A stretch of DNA of 64,000 nt, from NCBI RefSeq assembly GCF_000025265.1, contig NC_013739.1, forward strand, positions 930,001-994,000. Reading direction: 5' to 3'. Source of the stretch: Conexibacter woesei DSM 14684. GTDB taxonomy: Bacteria > Actinomycetota > Thermoleophilia > Solirubrobacterales > Solirubrobacteraceae. The notes under the pieces were generated by a model. It saw only the letters and a program-made list of their open reading frames with translations. It was not told where the DNA came from and did not search any database. Made by a program: the position numbers and the translations under genes. Positions 52,189 to 60,570 of the stretch are shown here, one piece after another (position 1 is the stretch's first letter; each line of letters starts with the position of its first letter).

Positions 52189-52920
52189 TCAGACAGGCTC
52201 GGCTGCGACGGCCGACTCGCCGGCCGGCACCGGGACCTCGTCGCTGAACAGCACGATGTGCAGACCGGCCGCCAGCAGCGCTCCGACGAGCGGCGCGACG
52301 ATGAACAGCCACAGCTGCTCCAGCGCCCAGCCGCCGACGAAGATCGCCGGACCGATCGAGCGCGCCGGGTTGACCGACGTGTTGTCGATCGGGATCCCGA
52401 CGAGGTGGATCAGCACGAGCACGAGACCGATCGGGATGCCGGCGAACGCGACGGCCGCGATCCGGTCGGTCGCCGCCAGCACGGTGAAGACGAGGAACGC
52501 CGTCAGCACGACCTCGGCCGCGAACGCCGCGCCCCACGGGTAGTCGCCCGGTGAGTGCGCGCCGAAGCCGTTGGCGCCGAGGCCCTCGGCGCCGGCGTCG
52601 TAGCCGCCTGCGCGGCCCTTCACGATCACGAGCAGCACCCCTGCCGCGACGATCGCGCCGACGATCTGCGCCACCCAGTAGCGGACCGCCTCGGCGCCGT
52701 CGATCTTCCCGCGCGCGAGCAGCCCGAGCGTCACCGCCGGGTTGATGTGACAGCCGGACACCGGCCCGACCGCGTAGGCCATCGCCAGCAGCGAGAGGCC
52801 GAACGCGAACGCCACGCCGAGATAGCCGATTCTGTCGCCGGCGATCACCGCCGCTCCCACCCCGCCGAACACGAGCACGAAGGTGCCCAGCGCCTCCGCG
52901 ATCCCACGCTTCAAAGCCAC
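52189..52920 (-). CDS. aqpZ: Aquaporin Z-like MIP channel
   Basis: 243 residues from GTG 52920 with AAGGA upstream. Six spans and both asparagine-proline-alanine boxes: HINPAVTLG (about 59-67) and SVNPARSIGPA, with Arg after the second NPA as selectivity filter. Features fit a water channel rather than a glycerol facilitator (no GLPF-type extra Asp after NPAR). It may buffer osmotic shifts. Confidence 0.92.
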   Translation of the reverse strand: MALKRGIAEALGTFVLVFGGVGAAVIAGDRIGYLGVAFAFGLSLLAMAYAVGPVSGCHINPAVTLGLLARGKIDGAEAVRYWVAQIVGAIVAAGVLLVIVKGRAGGYDAGAEGLGANGFGAHSPGDYPWGAAFAAEVVLTAFLVFTVLAATDRIAAVAFAGIPIGLVLVLIHLVGIPIDNTSVNPARSIGPAIFVGGWALEQLWLFIVAPLVGALLAAGLHIVLFSDEVPVPAGESAVAAEPV

Positions 52921-53076
52921 GGATTCGTCCTTCCGTCGATTGGATCTCCCACCGCCGAGATTTCGCCGCCGCGGTTGCGATTCCTCCGCTCGCTGTGTGC
53001 GCGATGGCGCTCTGCGGCCGCACGTGGGTACGTAGGCTGAAAGGGAACTCAGCGAATGACTCCGGAAGGACATCCG

Positions 53077-54003
53077 ATGCGCCGCATCCTGATCGGTTTC
53101 GACGGCTCCGAGCGAGGCGACGACGCGCTCGCGTTCGGCCGTGTGCTCGCCAACGCGGCCGGAGCGGAGGCCGAGCCCGTCGTCGCGATCGTCTACCAGG
53201 CGGTCGTGCCGAAGGACTCGCACGGAACCGAGAGCGACTACCAGGCGCGGCTGCGCTACGAGGCCGAGGAGCAGCTCGCACGGGCGCGCGAGCTGGCGCC
53301 GGAGCTGCCGTCCGAGGCGTTCGTCGCCGTGCGCGCCAGCTCGCCGGCGTCCGGCTTGCACCGGCTCGCCGTCAGTCGCGGCGCGGACGTGGTCGTCGTC
53401 GGCTCCAGCCATCGCTCGGCGCTCGGCCGCATCTGGCCCGGGAGCGCGACCGAGCAGGTGCTGCACGGCGCGCCGGCCGCCGTCGCCGTCGTCCCGGCGG
53501 GCTACGCCGGCAAGCCGGAGGAGGAGCGCGCGCTGCGCAGCGTCGCGATCGCGTACGACGGGTCGCCGGAGGCGAAGAACGCGCTCGAGCAGGGCGTCGC
53601 GATCGCTGTCGCCAACGGCGCGAAGGTCGCGCCGATCTCCGTCGTCGACCTGCGCATGCCGACGCCGATCGCCTACGGCTACGAGCAGTACGTCACCGCG
53701 GTGCGCGAGCTGGCCGCGGTCGAGCTGCGCGCGGCCGGCGAGGACGTCGCCGGCGCCGCCGACGTCGACCTGATCGAGCGCGAGGGCGACCCGGCGCTGG
53801 AGCTTGCCGCCGCCAGCGCCGGCTTCGACCTGCTCGTCGCCGGCTCGCGCGGCTACGGACCGCTGCGCCGGGTCCTGCTCGGCAGCGTCAGCTCGCGCCT
53901 CGTGCGCGAGGTGAGCTGCCCCCTGCTGCTGCTCCCGCGCTCCGCGGCGGACGCCGGGGACGAGGACGACGCCGTCACCGGTGGCGCCGCGGCGAGCGCC
54001 TAG
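53077..54003 (+). CDS. Tandem universal stress protein
   Basis: 308 residues from ATG 53077 with GGAAGGA upstream. Two UspA domains: first RRILIGFDGSERGDDALAFG...GADVVVVGSSHRSALGRIWPGSATEQVLHGAPAAVAVVP, second RSVAIAYDGSPEAKNALEQG...FDLLVAGSRGYGPLRRVLLGSVSSRLVREVSCPLLLLP. Both have the ATP-binding G-2x-G-9x-G(S/T) pattern. Cytosolic stress protein. It diverges from aqpZ across 156 bp. Confidence 0.92.
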   Translation: MRRILIGFDGSERGDDALAFGRVLANAAGAEAEPVVAIVYQAVVPKDSHGTESDYQARLRYEAEEQLARARELAPELPSEAFVAVRASSPASGLHRLAVSRGADVVVVGSSHRSALGRIWPGSATEQVLHGAPAAVAVVPAGYAGKPEEERALRSVAIAYDGSPEAKNALEQGVAIAVANGAKVAPISVVDLRMPTPIAYGYEQYVTAVRELAAVELRAAGEDVAGAADVDLIEREGDPALELAAASAGFDLLVAGSRGYGPLRRVLLGSVSSRLVREVSCPLLLLPRSAADAGDEDDAVTGGAAASA

Positions 54004-54248
54004 AGCAGCTGGCTCTGGCTCGCGTTGAGGTCTTTCAGCCGCTGCTCCACACGGGACAGCTCGCGGCCGAAGTCGGTCATGCCGTGGAGCAGCGGCGCCG
54101 GGACGGCGTCGCGGCGGGCGTCGGCGAGCCTGTGCATCGCCGAGAGGGCTCGCCTGATGCGGGCTGCCCTGTGCGCGAGGCGCTGCTGTTCCAACTCGGT
54201 CCCGAGTGAATGCGCGTGCCCCGCGTGCGGAAGGGTGAGTCGTGCCAT
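54000..54248 (-). CDS. Small helical protein of unknown function
   Basis: 82 residues, mostly helix with a predicted coiled coil at the end (TDFGRELSRVEQRLKDLN). I do not recognise a family. The ATG at 54248 lacks a clear ribosome site; the stop overlaps the convergent USP stop by 4 bp. It fills an otherwise gene-free 400-bp gap, which supports it, but it could be chance. Confidence 0.45.
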   Translation of the reverse strand: MARLTLPHAGHAHSLGTELEQQRLAHRAARIRRALSAMHRLADARRDAVPAPLLHGMTDFGRELSRVEQRLKDLNASQSQLL

Positions 54249-54376
54249 GACGCCGATAGTGCCGACGTCATGGCGGTCGCGTCCAGGTTTATGTCGCCAT
54301 TCCTACGCGTTTGAGACCGATTAGCGGTGTGTTGAGCGCAGGCGTGCCAGAAACGCGGTGATGAGGCGGTGAATTG

Positions 54377-54400
54377 AACGGTGAAGTTCGCTTCACCGTT
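54377..54400. terminator. Hairpin downstream of the GNAT gene
   Basis: Perfect 9-bp arms AACGGTGAA / TTCACCGTT with a 6-nt loop GTTCGC, 10 bp after the GNAT stop. Confidence 0.6.
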
Positions 54401-54409
54401 TCGCTCACC

Positions 54410-54934
54410 TCAGTCGCCGACGACCTGCTCGTCGAGCGAGCCGACGTAGACGACGAAGCCTCTCGTGTAGCCGCGGCGCTCGTAGAGGCGCTGCGCGTCG
54501 ACGTTCGTCGTCGCGGTCGTGACCTCGATGTCGCCGACGTCGCGGCGGCGCAGCTCCGCCTCGACCGCGTCGAGCAGCTCGGAGCCGATCCCGCTGCCGC
54601 GCAGGTCGGGCAGGACCGACAGCGACTGCAGCGTCGCCATCTCGTCGCCGGTGCACCAGGAGGCGTAGCCGGGGCCGATCGTGACGAACGCGTAGCCGAT
54701 CGGGCCGCCCGCGTCCTCGGCGATCAGGACGAACGCGTTCGGGTCGGTGAGCCAGCGCTCGTACTTGCCGCGGCGGTTGCGCCACGACGCCTCCGGGTCC
54801 CGCGCGAGCGCGTTCCCGAGCAGCGGCGTGATCGCCGCGTAGTGGTCCTGCAGCGCGCGCCACAGGGGCGCGAGCTCGTCCAGCTCGGAGATCGGCAGGG
54901 GCCGGATCGTGTGCTGAGAGTCCCGTATGCTCAT
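54410..54934 (-). CDS. GNAT-family N-acetyltransferase
   Basis: 174 residues from ATG 54934 with GAGGTGAAC upstream. Motif A (acetyl-CoA binding) LSVLPDLRGSGIGSELLDAVEAEL, motif B DAQRLYERRGYTRG. Substrate unknown; small molecule, protein or antibiotic acetylation are all possible. Confidence 0.88.
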   Translation of the reverse strand: MSIRDSQHTIRPLPISELDELAPLWRALQDHYAAITPLLGNALARDPEASWRNRRGKYERWLTDPNAFVLIAEDAGGPIGYAFVTIGPGYASWCTGDEMATLQSLSVLPDLRGSGIGSELLDAVEAELRRRDVGDIEVTTATTNVDAQRLYERRGYTRGFVVYVGSLDEQVVGD

Positions 54935-55042
54935 GTTTCGTTCACCTCGGACGCCTTTGCCCGGTCGGGTCGACCATGTCGTACCCGCGCGGGCCCTGCA
55001 TGACTTGTACCCGAGATCGGCCGCCGAGGCGACGCCGGTCCC

Positions 55043-55555
55043 TTACCGGTCGAAGGCGAGCCGGCCGAACTTGCCGCGGTAGTACGCGAGCGGCTCGCCC
55101 GGTCGCGCGGTCGCCTCGTGCACCTCGGCGAAGAAGACGATGTGCGTGCCGACCTCGACCTGCTGGGTGACGCGGCAGACGAGCTGGGCGAGCGCGTCGA
55201 GCAGCAGCGGCTGGCCGTGCTCGCCGGTGTCGACGGCGACGCCCGCGAACTTGTCGTCGCCCTTGCCGGCGAAGCGGCGCGCCAGCTCGTCGTCGCCCTC
55301 GCCGAGGATGTTGACCGCGAACGCCCCCGACCGCAGCAGCGCCTGGCCGGTGGCCGACGATCTGTTCATGCAGACCAGCAGCATCGGCGGTTCGAGCGAG
55401 AGCGAGCTGACCGCGCTCGCGGTCGTGCCGTGGCGGACGCCGTCGAGCGTCGTCGTGATCACCGTCACGCCGCTCGCGAAGTGGCCGATGACGTCGCGGA
55501 ACGCCTGTGGCGTCAGCGGCTGGAGTCGTGCGTCGTGGCGGTTCTCGGCGGTCAT
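55043..55555 (-). CDS. Flavin reductase-domain protein (HpaC/ActVB-like)
   Basis: 170 residues from ATG 55555; an ATG at 55615 would add 20 basic residues and overlap the palindrome. FASGVTVITTTLDGVRHGTTASAVSSLSLEPPMLLVCMN is the FMN-binding barrel signature and VGTHIVFFAEVHEA...PLAYYRGKFGRL ends it. It reduces FMN/FAD with NAD(P)H, usually for a flavin-dependent monooxygenase; no such partner is adjacent. It is divergent from a GntR-FCD regulator. Confidence 0.87.
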   Translation of the reverse strand: MTAENRHDARLQPLTPQAFRDVIGHFASGVTVITTTLDGVRHGTTASAVSSLSLEPPMLLVCMNRSSATGQALLRSGAFAVNILGEGDDELARRFAGKGDDKFAGVAVDTGEHGQPLLLDALAQLVCRVTQQVEVGTHIVFFAEVHEATARPGEPLAYYRGKFGRLAFDR

Positions 55556-55604
55556 GGAGCGGGTTCTGCGCACATTCTTGCGTGCCTGTTCGTCCTTTGT
55601 TCGT

Positions 55605-55615
55605 ATGACGGTCAT
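55605..55615. promoter_or_regulatory. Palindrome between flavin reductase and GntR genes
   Basis: ATGAC-G-GTCAT, a perfect 11-bp dyad, next to two direct TGTTCGT copies (55588-55594 and about 55599-55604). Likely operator of the adjacent GntR protein. Confidence 0.4.
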
Positions 55616-55632
55616 CCGATACCCTGGGACCG

Positions 55633-56352
55633 ATGGCCGGACTCGCCGACCTCTCCCCTCCAGGCGGTGACTCGCTCCGGGTCGGCCGGGTCGCCGCGCC
55701 CTTGCGCGAGCAGGTCGTGGACGTGCTGCGCGAGGCGATCCTCGACTTCCGCCTCAAGCCCGGCCAGCGTCTGATCGAGCGCGAGCTGATCGAGCAGATC
55801 GGCGTCTCGCGCACGACGATCCGCGAGGTTCTACGGCAGCTGGCGGCCGAAGGGCTCGTCACGACGATCCCGCAGAAGGGCGCGGTCGTCGTCGTGCCCT
55901 CGCCCGAGGAGGCGGCCGAGCTGTACGACGTGCGGCTCGTGCTGGAGGCCGCGGCCGTCGAGCGCTTCGTCAAGAACGCCTCGCCGGAGCACGTCAGAGC
56001 GCTGCGGGCCGCGGTCGACGAGATGGAGCGCGTCTCGGGCGACGGCGGTGACGACGTGCGCGCGGTGCTGCGCGCCAACGACGAGTTCTACGAGGTGCTG
56101 CTCGCCGGCGCCGGCAACAGAACGTTCCACACGCTGCTGTCCGGCGTGCAGGCGCGCGTGCGGGTGCTGCGCGCCAGCTCGCTCTCGCAGCCGGGGCGCC
56201 CGGCCGCCGCGGTCGCGGAGCTGCGGGGGATCGTCGAGGCGATCGAGGCCGGCGACGGCGAGCGCGCCGCGCGGATAACCGCCGACCACCTCGAGCTGGC
56301 CGAGCGCGCCGGCCTGCAGGCGATCACCGCCGCCGGCCGCATCGACGCGTAG
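55633..56352 (+). CDS. GntR/FCD-family transcriptional regulator
   Basis: 239 residues. HTH: LREQVVDVLREAILDFRLKPGQRLIERELIEQIGVSRTTIREVLRQLAAEGLVTTIPQKGAVVV; FCD domain: YDVRLVLEAAAVERFV, NDEFYEVLLAGAGNRTFHTLL, ITADHLELAERAGL with metal-binding Asp/His residues. It likely represses the divergent flavin reductase. Confidence 0.92.
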   Translation: MAGLADLSPPGGDSLRVGRVAAPLREQVVDVLREAILDFRLKPGQRLIERELIEQIGVSRTTIREVLRQLAAEGLVTTIPQKGAVVVVPSPEEAAELYDVRLVLEAAAVERFVKNASPEHVRALRAAVDEMERVSGDGGDDVRAVLRANDEFYEVLLAGAGNRTFHTLLSGVQARVRVLRASSLSQPGRPAAAVAELRGIVEAIEAGDGERAARITADHLELAERAGLQAITAAGRIDA

Positions 56353-56362
56353 GCTGCCGCGC

Positions 56363-56830
56363 ATGAACCCGACTCAGCGCGTGCTCGTGATCGTCGGCGT
56401 CGTCGTGGTCGCCGCGCTCGGCTTCGTGCTGTTGAAGGCGAGCGACGACTCGTCCACCAGCGATCAGCCGAGCGACCAGTCGATCAGCGCCCCGGCGCAG
56501 AGAACGACGACCCCGGACGAGGCCAGAGCGCCCGCGACCAGAACGGCGCCGGCGAGAGCGGCGGAGCCGGCGGTCGCGCGGATCGTCGTGCGCGACGGCG
56601 AGCCGGTCGACGGCGTCAAGCGGCTCGTCTTCCGCAAGGGCGAGACGATCCGCTTCACGGTCGACGCCGACGCGCCGGAGGAGGTCCACCTGCACGGCTA
56701 CGACGTCGCCAGAGACGTCGGACCCGGCCAGCCGGCCACGTTCGCCGTCCCGGCGAACATCGAGGGCATCTTCGAGGCCGAGCTGGAGCACGCCGGCACC
56801 GAGATCGCCTCGATCACCGTCGAGCCGTAG
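56363..56830 (+). CDS. Membrane-anchored cupredoxin-like domain protein
   Basis: 155 residues. One N-terminal span (about 7-24), a Ser/Thr/Pro-rich linker with frequent AGA codons, then a cupredoxin-like beta domain (about 80-155): KGETIRFTVDADAPEEVHLHGYDVARDVGPGQPATFAVPANIEGIFEAELEHAG. It keeps the HLHGYD strand but has no Cys, so a type-1 copper site is unlikely. Start is 10 bp after the GntR stop, so it may be co-transcribed. Role unknown. Confidence 0.75.
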   Translation: MNPTQRVLVIVGVVVVAALGFVLLKASDDSSTSDQPSDQSISAPAQRTTTPDEARAPATRTAPARAAEPAVARIVVRDGEPVDGVKRLVFRKGETIRFTVDADAPEEVHLHGYDVARDVGPGQPATFAVPANIEGIFEAELEHAGTEIASITVEP

Positions 56831-56850
56831 CGGCCAGCCGGCGGTCCCGT

Positions 56851-56870
56851 GCCGGCCCCGGAGGGCCGGC
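56851..56870. terminator. Hairpin between convergent genes
   Basis: Perfect 8-bp arms GCCGGCCC / GGGCCGGC with a 4-nt loop CGGA, 21 bp after the cupredoxin-like stop and 13 bp before the convergent secreted-protein stop. Confidence 0.65.
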
Positions 56871-56882
56871 GCGAGGACGCGG

Positions 56883-58565
56883 TCAGCGGCGGGTTCTTCT
56901 GCCTCTCGCTCTTCTGGCTCTTCTCGCTCTCGTCACTCTGAACGTGGTGCTGCTGGTGGTCCCAGCGGTTGCGCTCAGGGTGTAGCTGCCGGCGGCGAGT
57001 CTTCTGCCGCCGACTCTCGCCGGGAACGCCAGCGTGTTGGCGCCAGCTCTGCCGGACGCGCCGAACGAGCCCACGACGGTCCGGATCACGCAGCTTCTGC
57101 CTCTTCTGGCGCTCGGCCGGCATCTGCCTCTCGCTCTACGGCCTCTCACGTCGCGGGTCACGGTGAATCTCACCGTGCCGGCGGCGGTCAGCGTGTACCT
57201 GATCGAGACGCCTCTTCTGCCGGCGGCGAATGCGCTCGGGCTGACGGAGAGCGCCGTCAGTCTCAGCGCGGCTGGTCTCGGCGAGACCGGTCCCGGCGTC
57301 ACGGGCGGCGTCGGCGTCGGCGGTGTGGGAGGTGGTGGTGGCGGCGGCGGCGTCGAGACGCTGACGTCGTCGACCCACCAGCCGCGGCTGGGGTTGGAAT
57401 TGTCGGAGCCGAAGCGGAAGCGGTAGAGGATCGTTCTGCCCGCGAACGGCGTCAGGTCGAGCGCGGTGCGCTGCCAGCCCGTGCTGATGCCTGTGAAGAT
57501 GAATCTGTCGGCCGCGGGATCGAGCAGCGGATTTCTGAACGATCTCGAGACTCTCGCCGTCGGTGGGTTCTCCGTGTACTGGGCCGGTTCGGCGCGCGTC
57601 CAGCTCGCCCCGTTGTCGGTCGATATCTCGACGACGCCGCCGTCGAAGGTGTTCTCCGTCGCGGTGCGCTGGAAGAACGTCAGCGACGACGGGCCACCGC
57701 CGCGGATCGCGACCGGCGAGGACGTCAGCGTCATGTCGGTGACGTGTGTCGGCCCGGACACGAATGCGGCGTTGGAGCCGGAATGCTGGTCGGTCTGCAC
57801 GGCGCTCCAGGTCGGGTCGCCGGGCAGCGAGACGGCCGCGGATGGGGTGAACCCGCCGAGCCCGCTCTCGAAGCTCTCTCCGCTCGGCGGGAGCGGCTGC
57901 GGCTCGCCGTAGATGAAGTCGTCCATCGCGACGACGTCGACGCCCGGTCTGTCGAGCACGCCGGGCGCGAGGGCCGCGTCGCCGGGGCGGATGCGCACCA
58001 GCGCGACCCGCTCGCCCTGGTCGAAGCGCACGCCGACGAACGACAGCCCGTTGGCCGGCGCGAAGAACGAGCCGAGGTCTCTGCCGTTCTGGTCGAAGAA
58101 CTGCAGGAACGTCGAGTTGGCGGTGCCGACCCCGGTGAAGACCGCGCCGAAGCCGTTCGTCGTCGCCGCGATCGGACTGCTCGGGACGCGGAAGACGATG
58201 TCGAGCGGACGCGAGACGGTGGTGAACAGCCGCTCCGGCGAGAACGTCTGGAACAGCGCAGGATAGGTCGGTTCGAGGTTGCCGAAGCGCGGTCTCGTCA
58301 ACGCGTCGGACTGGCTCACCTGCGTCGTCGCGTTGGAGCCGTCAGACGCCGTGAACAGCACGCCGCGGGGTGAGTTCGCGTTGAAGAAGTTGAACGGCAG
58401 GTTGCTCGGCGAGGCCGACCCGTCGGGCACGCCGTCCCAGTTGATCTCGCGACGCCCGCTCGGCGCCGAGCCGGGCGTGTTCGGATTCAGCGTCCCGAGC
58501 TGTGCGCGAAAGCCGTCGACCGCGGCCTGGATCGCCGCGGCGTTGGCGCCGCTCGCTCTGGTCAC
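56883..58565 (-). CDS. Large secreted protein, mature part (frameshifted from its signal peptide)
   Basis: 561 codons open from 58565. N-terminal ~185 residues resemble a PEP-CTERM/lectin-like beta domain (FRVPSSPIAATTNGFGAVFTGV, VALVRIRPGDAALAPGVLDRPGVDVVAMDDFIYGEP). A second jelly-roll-like domain follows (about 190-395), then a Pro-rich linker and a C-terminal beta domain with an Arg-rich tail. No enzyme motif is visible. The frame lacks a signal peptide, which lies in another frame just upstream (58576-58650). About all Arg in the tail are AGA. Confidence 0.7.
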   Translation of the reverse strand: MTRASGANAAAIQAAVDGFRAQLGTLNPNTPGSAPSGRREINWDGVPDGSASPSNLPFNFFNANSPRGVLFTASDGSNATTQVSQSDALTRPRFGNLEPTYPALFQTFSPERLFTTVSRPLDIVFRVPSSPIAATTNGFGAVFTGVGTANSTFLQFFDQNGRDLGSFFAPANGLSFVGVRFDQGERVALVRIRPGDAALAPGVLDRPGVDVVAMDDFIYGEPQPLPPSGESFESGLGGFTPSAAVSLPGDPTWSAVQTDQHSGSNAAFVSGPTHVTDMTLTSSPVAIRGGGPSSLTFFQRTATENTFDGGVVEISTDNGASWTRAEPAQYTENPPTARVSRSFRNPLLDPAADRFIFTGISTGWQRTALDLTPFAGRTILYRFRFGSDNSNPSRGWWVDDVSVSTPPPPPPPPTPPTPTPPVTPGPVSPRPAALRLTALSVSPSAFAAGRRGVSIRYTLTAAGTVRFTVTRDVRGRRARGRCRPSARRGRSCVIRTVVGSFGASGRAGANTLAFPARVGGRRLAAGSYTLSATAGTTSSTTFRVTRARRARRARGRRTRR

Positions 58566-58572
58566 GACCGGA

Positions 58573-58650
58573 TCAGCCTGGGCGGTTTGCGTTCGCCAGC
58601 ATCACCAAGAACGCGCTCACGGTGACGACGACGGTGAGTCTGCGTGGCAT
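58573..58650 (-). pseudogene. Signal peptide of the downstream secreted protein, out of frame by one base
   Basis: From ATG 58650, with GGGAGA seven bases upstream, the frame reads MPRRLTVVVTVSAFLVMLANAN and then stops at 58573. Removing one C from the AACCGCCCAGG run (near 58581-58586) joins it smoothly to AQADPVVTRASG of the large downstream frame, giving a signal peptide with an ANA-type cleavage site. This is either a true frameshift or a sequence error. Confidence 0.75.
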
Positions 58651-58830
58651 ACCGTATCTCCCTGCCGGTTCAAGCCGACGCGGATCCGTCGGGCGACGAG
58701 CGAACCTGACCGGAATATCTGGCGAAAACAAGCTAGAAAACGGTATGACTGCCCTCGGGCGCGCCAACCTGGCGCGGCGGCGCTCCTGGCTCAGAGCGTG
58801 TGGTTCGTGCTCAGAACGCGCAGTTCTTGC
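58651..58830. other. Intergenic region upstream of the frameshifted secreted-protein gene
   Basis: 180 bp without a gene. It holds the ribosome site of the signal-peptide start, an AT-richer segment (58716-58745, ATCTGGCGAAAACAAGCTAGAAAACGG) that could carry a promoter, and the 20-bp repeats at its end. Confidence 0.35.
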
Positions 58831-58848
58831 TCAGAACGCCCGGTAGCT
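58789..58848. repeat. Three degenerate 20-bp repeats over the DUF6636 stop codon
   Basis: GCTCAGAGCG, GCTCAGAACG and GCTCAGAACG begin at 58789, 58809 and 58829, exactly 20 bp apart. On the left-going strand each unit contains TGA, and the spacing places them in three frames. Confidence 0.6.
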
Positions 58849-59256
58849 CGTCCGCGAGACGGTGAAGCCGTGGCCGCTGCCGGAGTGGCTGCATGTCATC
58901 CCGCTTCTGCGGCTGGTGCAGGTGAAGCGGCCGGCTCTGCGGGATCTGCCGTAGCCGAGCACGGCAGCTCTCGGGTTTATCGTCGTGTCGCCGGCGCAGA
59001 CGAAGCGGCCGCGGCCTCTCGTGAAGACGTACATCCCCTGGCCCCAGTCGAGCCGGCACGTGCGCGGCTTCGGCGGCGCCTTCCAGCTGTGTCTCCAGAC
59101 GTCGCAGCGAGCGAACTGGCGGTCCATCGCGCAGCCGATGTTGCCCGACGGCGTCGTGAACGTCTGAAAGCCGCCGGCGGCGGTCGCGGCGGCCGGCAGA
59201 AGCGCGGCGGCGCAGAGCGCGGCGGCGCAGGCGAGGGCGATCCCGAGGTGGCGCAT
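58831..59256 (-). CDS. Secreted DUF6636-type protein
   Basis: 141 residues. Signal peptide about 1-27 (PAAATAAGG), then FQTFTTPSGNIGCAMDRQFARCDVWRHSW, CRLDWGQGMYVFTRGRGRFVCAGDT and a Cys-containing end. The SGNIGC...C...W.PP pattern with six Cys matches DUF6636, secreted actinobacterial proteins of unknown function, probably disulfide-bonded. AGA codons are common in the mature part. Confidence 0.75.
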   Translation of the reverse strand: MRHLGIALACAAALCAAALLPAAATAAGGFQTFTTPSGNIGCAMDRQFARCDVWRHSWKAPPKPRTCRLDWGQGMYVFTRGRGRFVCAGDTTINPRAAVLGYGRSRRAGRFTCTSRRSGMTCSHSGSGHGFTVSRTSYRAF

Positions 59257-59266
59257 CGGCGGGGGC

Positions 59267-60505
59267 CTACCCAGCGTCTGCGACGGTGAAGCGCAGTGGC
59301 AGCGCCGCCAGGCCGTAGACGCCCTGCACGCCCTCGAAGCGCGGCTCGCCGTCGAGCGCGAGCGTCTCGATCCGCTCGGCGAGGAACGTCAGCGCCTCCT
59401 GCAGCTCGGCGCGCGCGAGGTTCGCGCCGAGGCAGTAGTGGACGCCGGCGCCGAACGTCAGCGGTCTCGGGGCGGCGTCGCCGTCGCGGGTGATGTCGAA
59501 GCGGTCGCCGTCGGGCACGTCGTCGCGGTTGGCCGCGAACGACGAGACGAGCACGACGGTGTCGCGCGGGAACGTCACGTCGCGGTACTCGACCTCCTCG
59601 ACGAGGATCCGCGCGGTGAACGGCGTGATCGGCTCGTAGCGCAGCGCCTCCTCGACGGCCGCACCCGCGAGGCCGGCCGGGTCCGCGCGCAGCGCCGCCC
59701 ACTGCGACGGCCGCTCGGCGAGCAGTCGCAGCGTGTGCGCGAGCTGGCTCTGCGTCGTGTCGACGCCGCCGATCAGCACGTTCAGCACCAGGTTGACCAG
59801 CTCGACGTCCGACAGCCGGTCGCCATCCTGCTCGGCCGCGATCAGCTGCGAGATCAGGTCGTCGCCCGGGTCGGCGCGGCGCGCCTCCAGCAGCGCGCCC
59901 GCGTAGTCGTAGAACTCGGCGACCGCCCGCTCGATCCGCGCGCGCTCGGCCATCAGCACCGGCGGGTCGAACTGCCGCTGGATCCAGTTCGACCATTCGT
60001 GCAGCCGCGGCGCGTCGTCGAGCGGCGCGCCCATCACGGTCGCGATCGTCAGCGACGGATACGGCTTCGCGAACGCGCCGACGAACTCGCACGCGCTGCT
60101 CCGGTCGGAGCCCACGACCTCGTCCCACACCGAGGCGAGGAACGCCCGCATCGCCGGTCGCCAGCGCTCGACCGCGCGCGGCGTGAAGGCGGGGTTGACG
60201 AGCCCGCGCAGACGCGCGTGCTGCGCGCCGTTCAGGTGCAGGATGTTGCGCCGCATCTCCTCCAGCAGCGGTCCTTCCTCGACCGCGAACAGCTCCGCGA
60301 TCTTCATCCCGGGGAACTCCGCGCTGCGCGTGCGCAGGAAGAAGCTCGCCGCCTCGCGCTCGAGCACGACGACGCCGAGCGGCGTGTTCGCCAGCCAGCC
60401 GTGCGCGCGCAGTTCCGCCATCGTCGCGTGGAAGCGCGGGCCGTGGAGCGCCGCGTCGGTGTAGTCGAGCGACGGCAGGTCGAGAGCTGTCAGCGGCGTC
60501 GGCAT
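59267..60505 (-). CDS. Cytochrome P450
   Basis: 412 residues from ATG 60505. I-helix IGGVDTTQSQ, K-helix ExxR in EEALRYEP, and heme loop FGAGVHYCLGANLARAEL with the Cys ligand. The I-helix has GGVDTT in place of AGxxT, a modest variant. It hydroxylates an unknown substrate using external redox partners; the only nearby flavoproteins are not obvious partners. Divergent from an ABC ATPase. Confidence 0.93.
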   Translation of the reverse strand: MPTPLTALDLPSLDYTDAALHGPRFHATMAELRAHGWLANTPLGVVVLEREAASFFLRTRSAEFPGMKIAELFAVEEGPLLEEMRRNILHLNGAQHARLRGLVNPAFTPRAVERWRPAMRAFLASVWDEVVGSDRSSACEFVGAFAKPYPSLTIATVMGAPLDDAPRLHEWSNWIQRQFDPPVLMAERARIERAVAEFYDYAGALLEARRADPGDDLISQLIAAEQDGDRLSDVELVNLVLNVLIGGVDTTQSQLAHTLRLLAERPSQWAALRADPAGLAGAAVEEALRYEPITPFTARILVEEVEYRDVTFPRDTVVLVSSFAANRDDVPDGDRFDITRDGDAAPRPLTFGAGVHYCLGANLARAELQEALTFLAERIETLALDGEPRFEGVQGVYGLAALPLRFTVADAG

Positions 60506-60507
60506 CG

Positions 60508-60522
60508 GACCGGTTCCCGGTC
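60508..60522. promoter_or_regulatory. Dyad between P450 and ABC ATPase genes
   Basis: GACCGG-TTC-CCGGTC, a perfect 15-bp dyad directly upstream of the P450 start, in the 65-bp divergent region. Candidate operator; no regulator gene adjoins it. Confidence 0.35.
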
Positions 60523-60570
60523 CCACCCTATCCCGTGGCAAGCACCCGCCGCGCGGGTAGGAACCCGGTC

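Noticed and set aside
54025-54324. Plus-strand frame of 99 codons in the USP/GNAT gap
   Set aside because: Ser/Arg/Cys-rich with no domain pattern; it is the antisense of a more plausible small gene.
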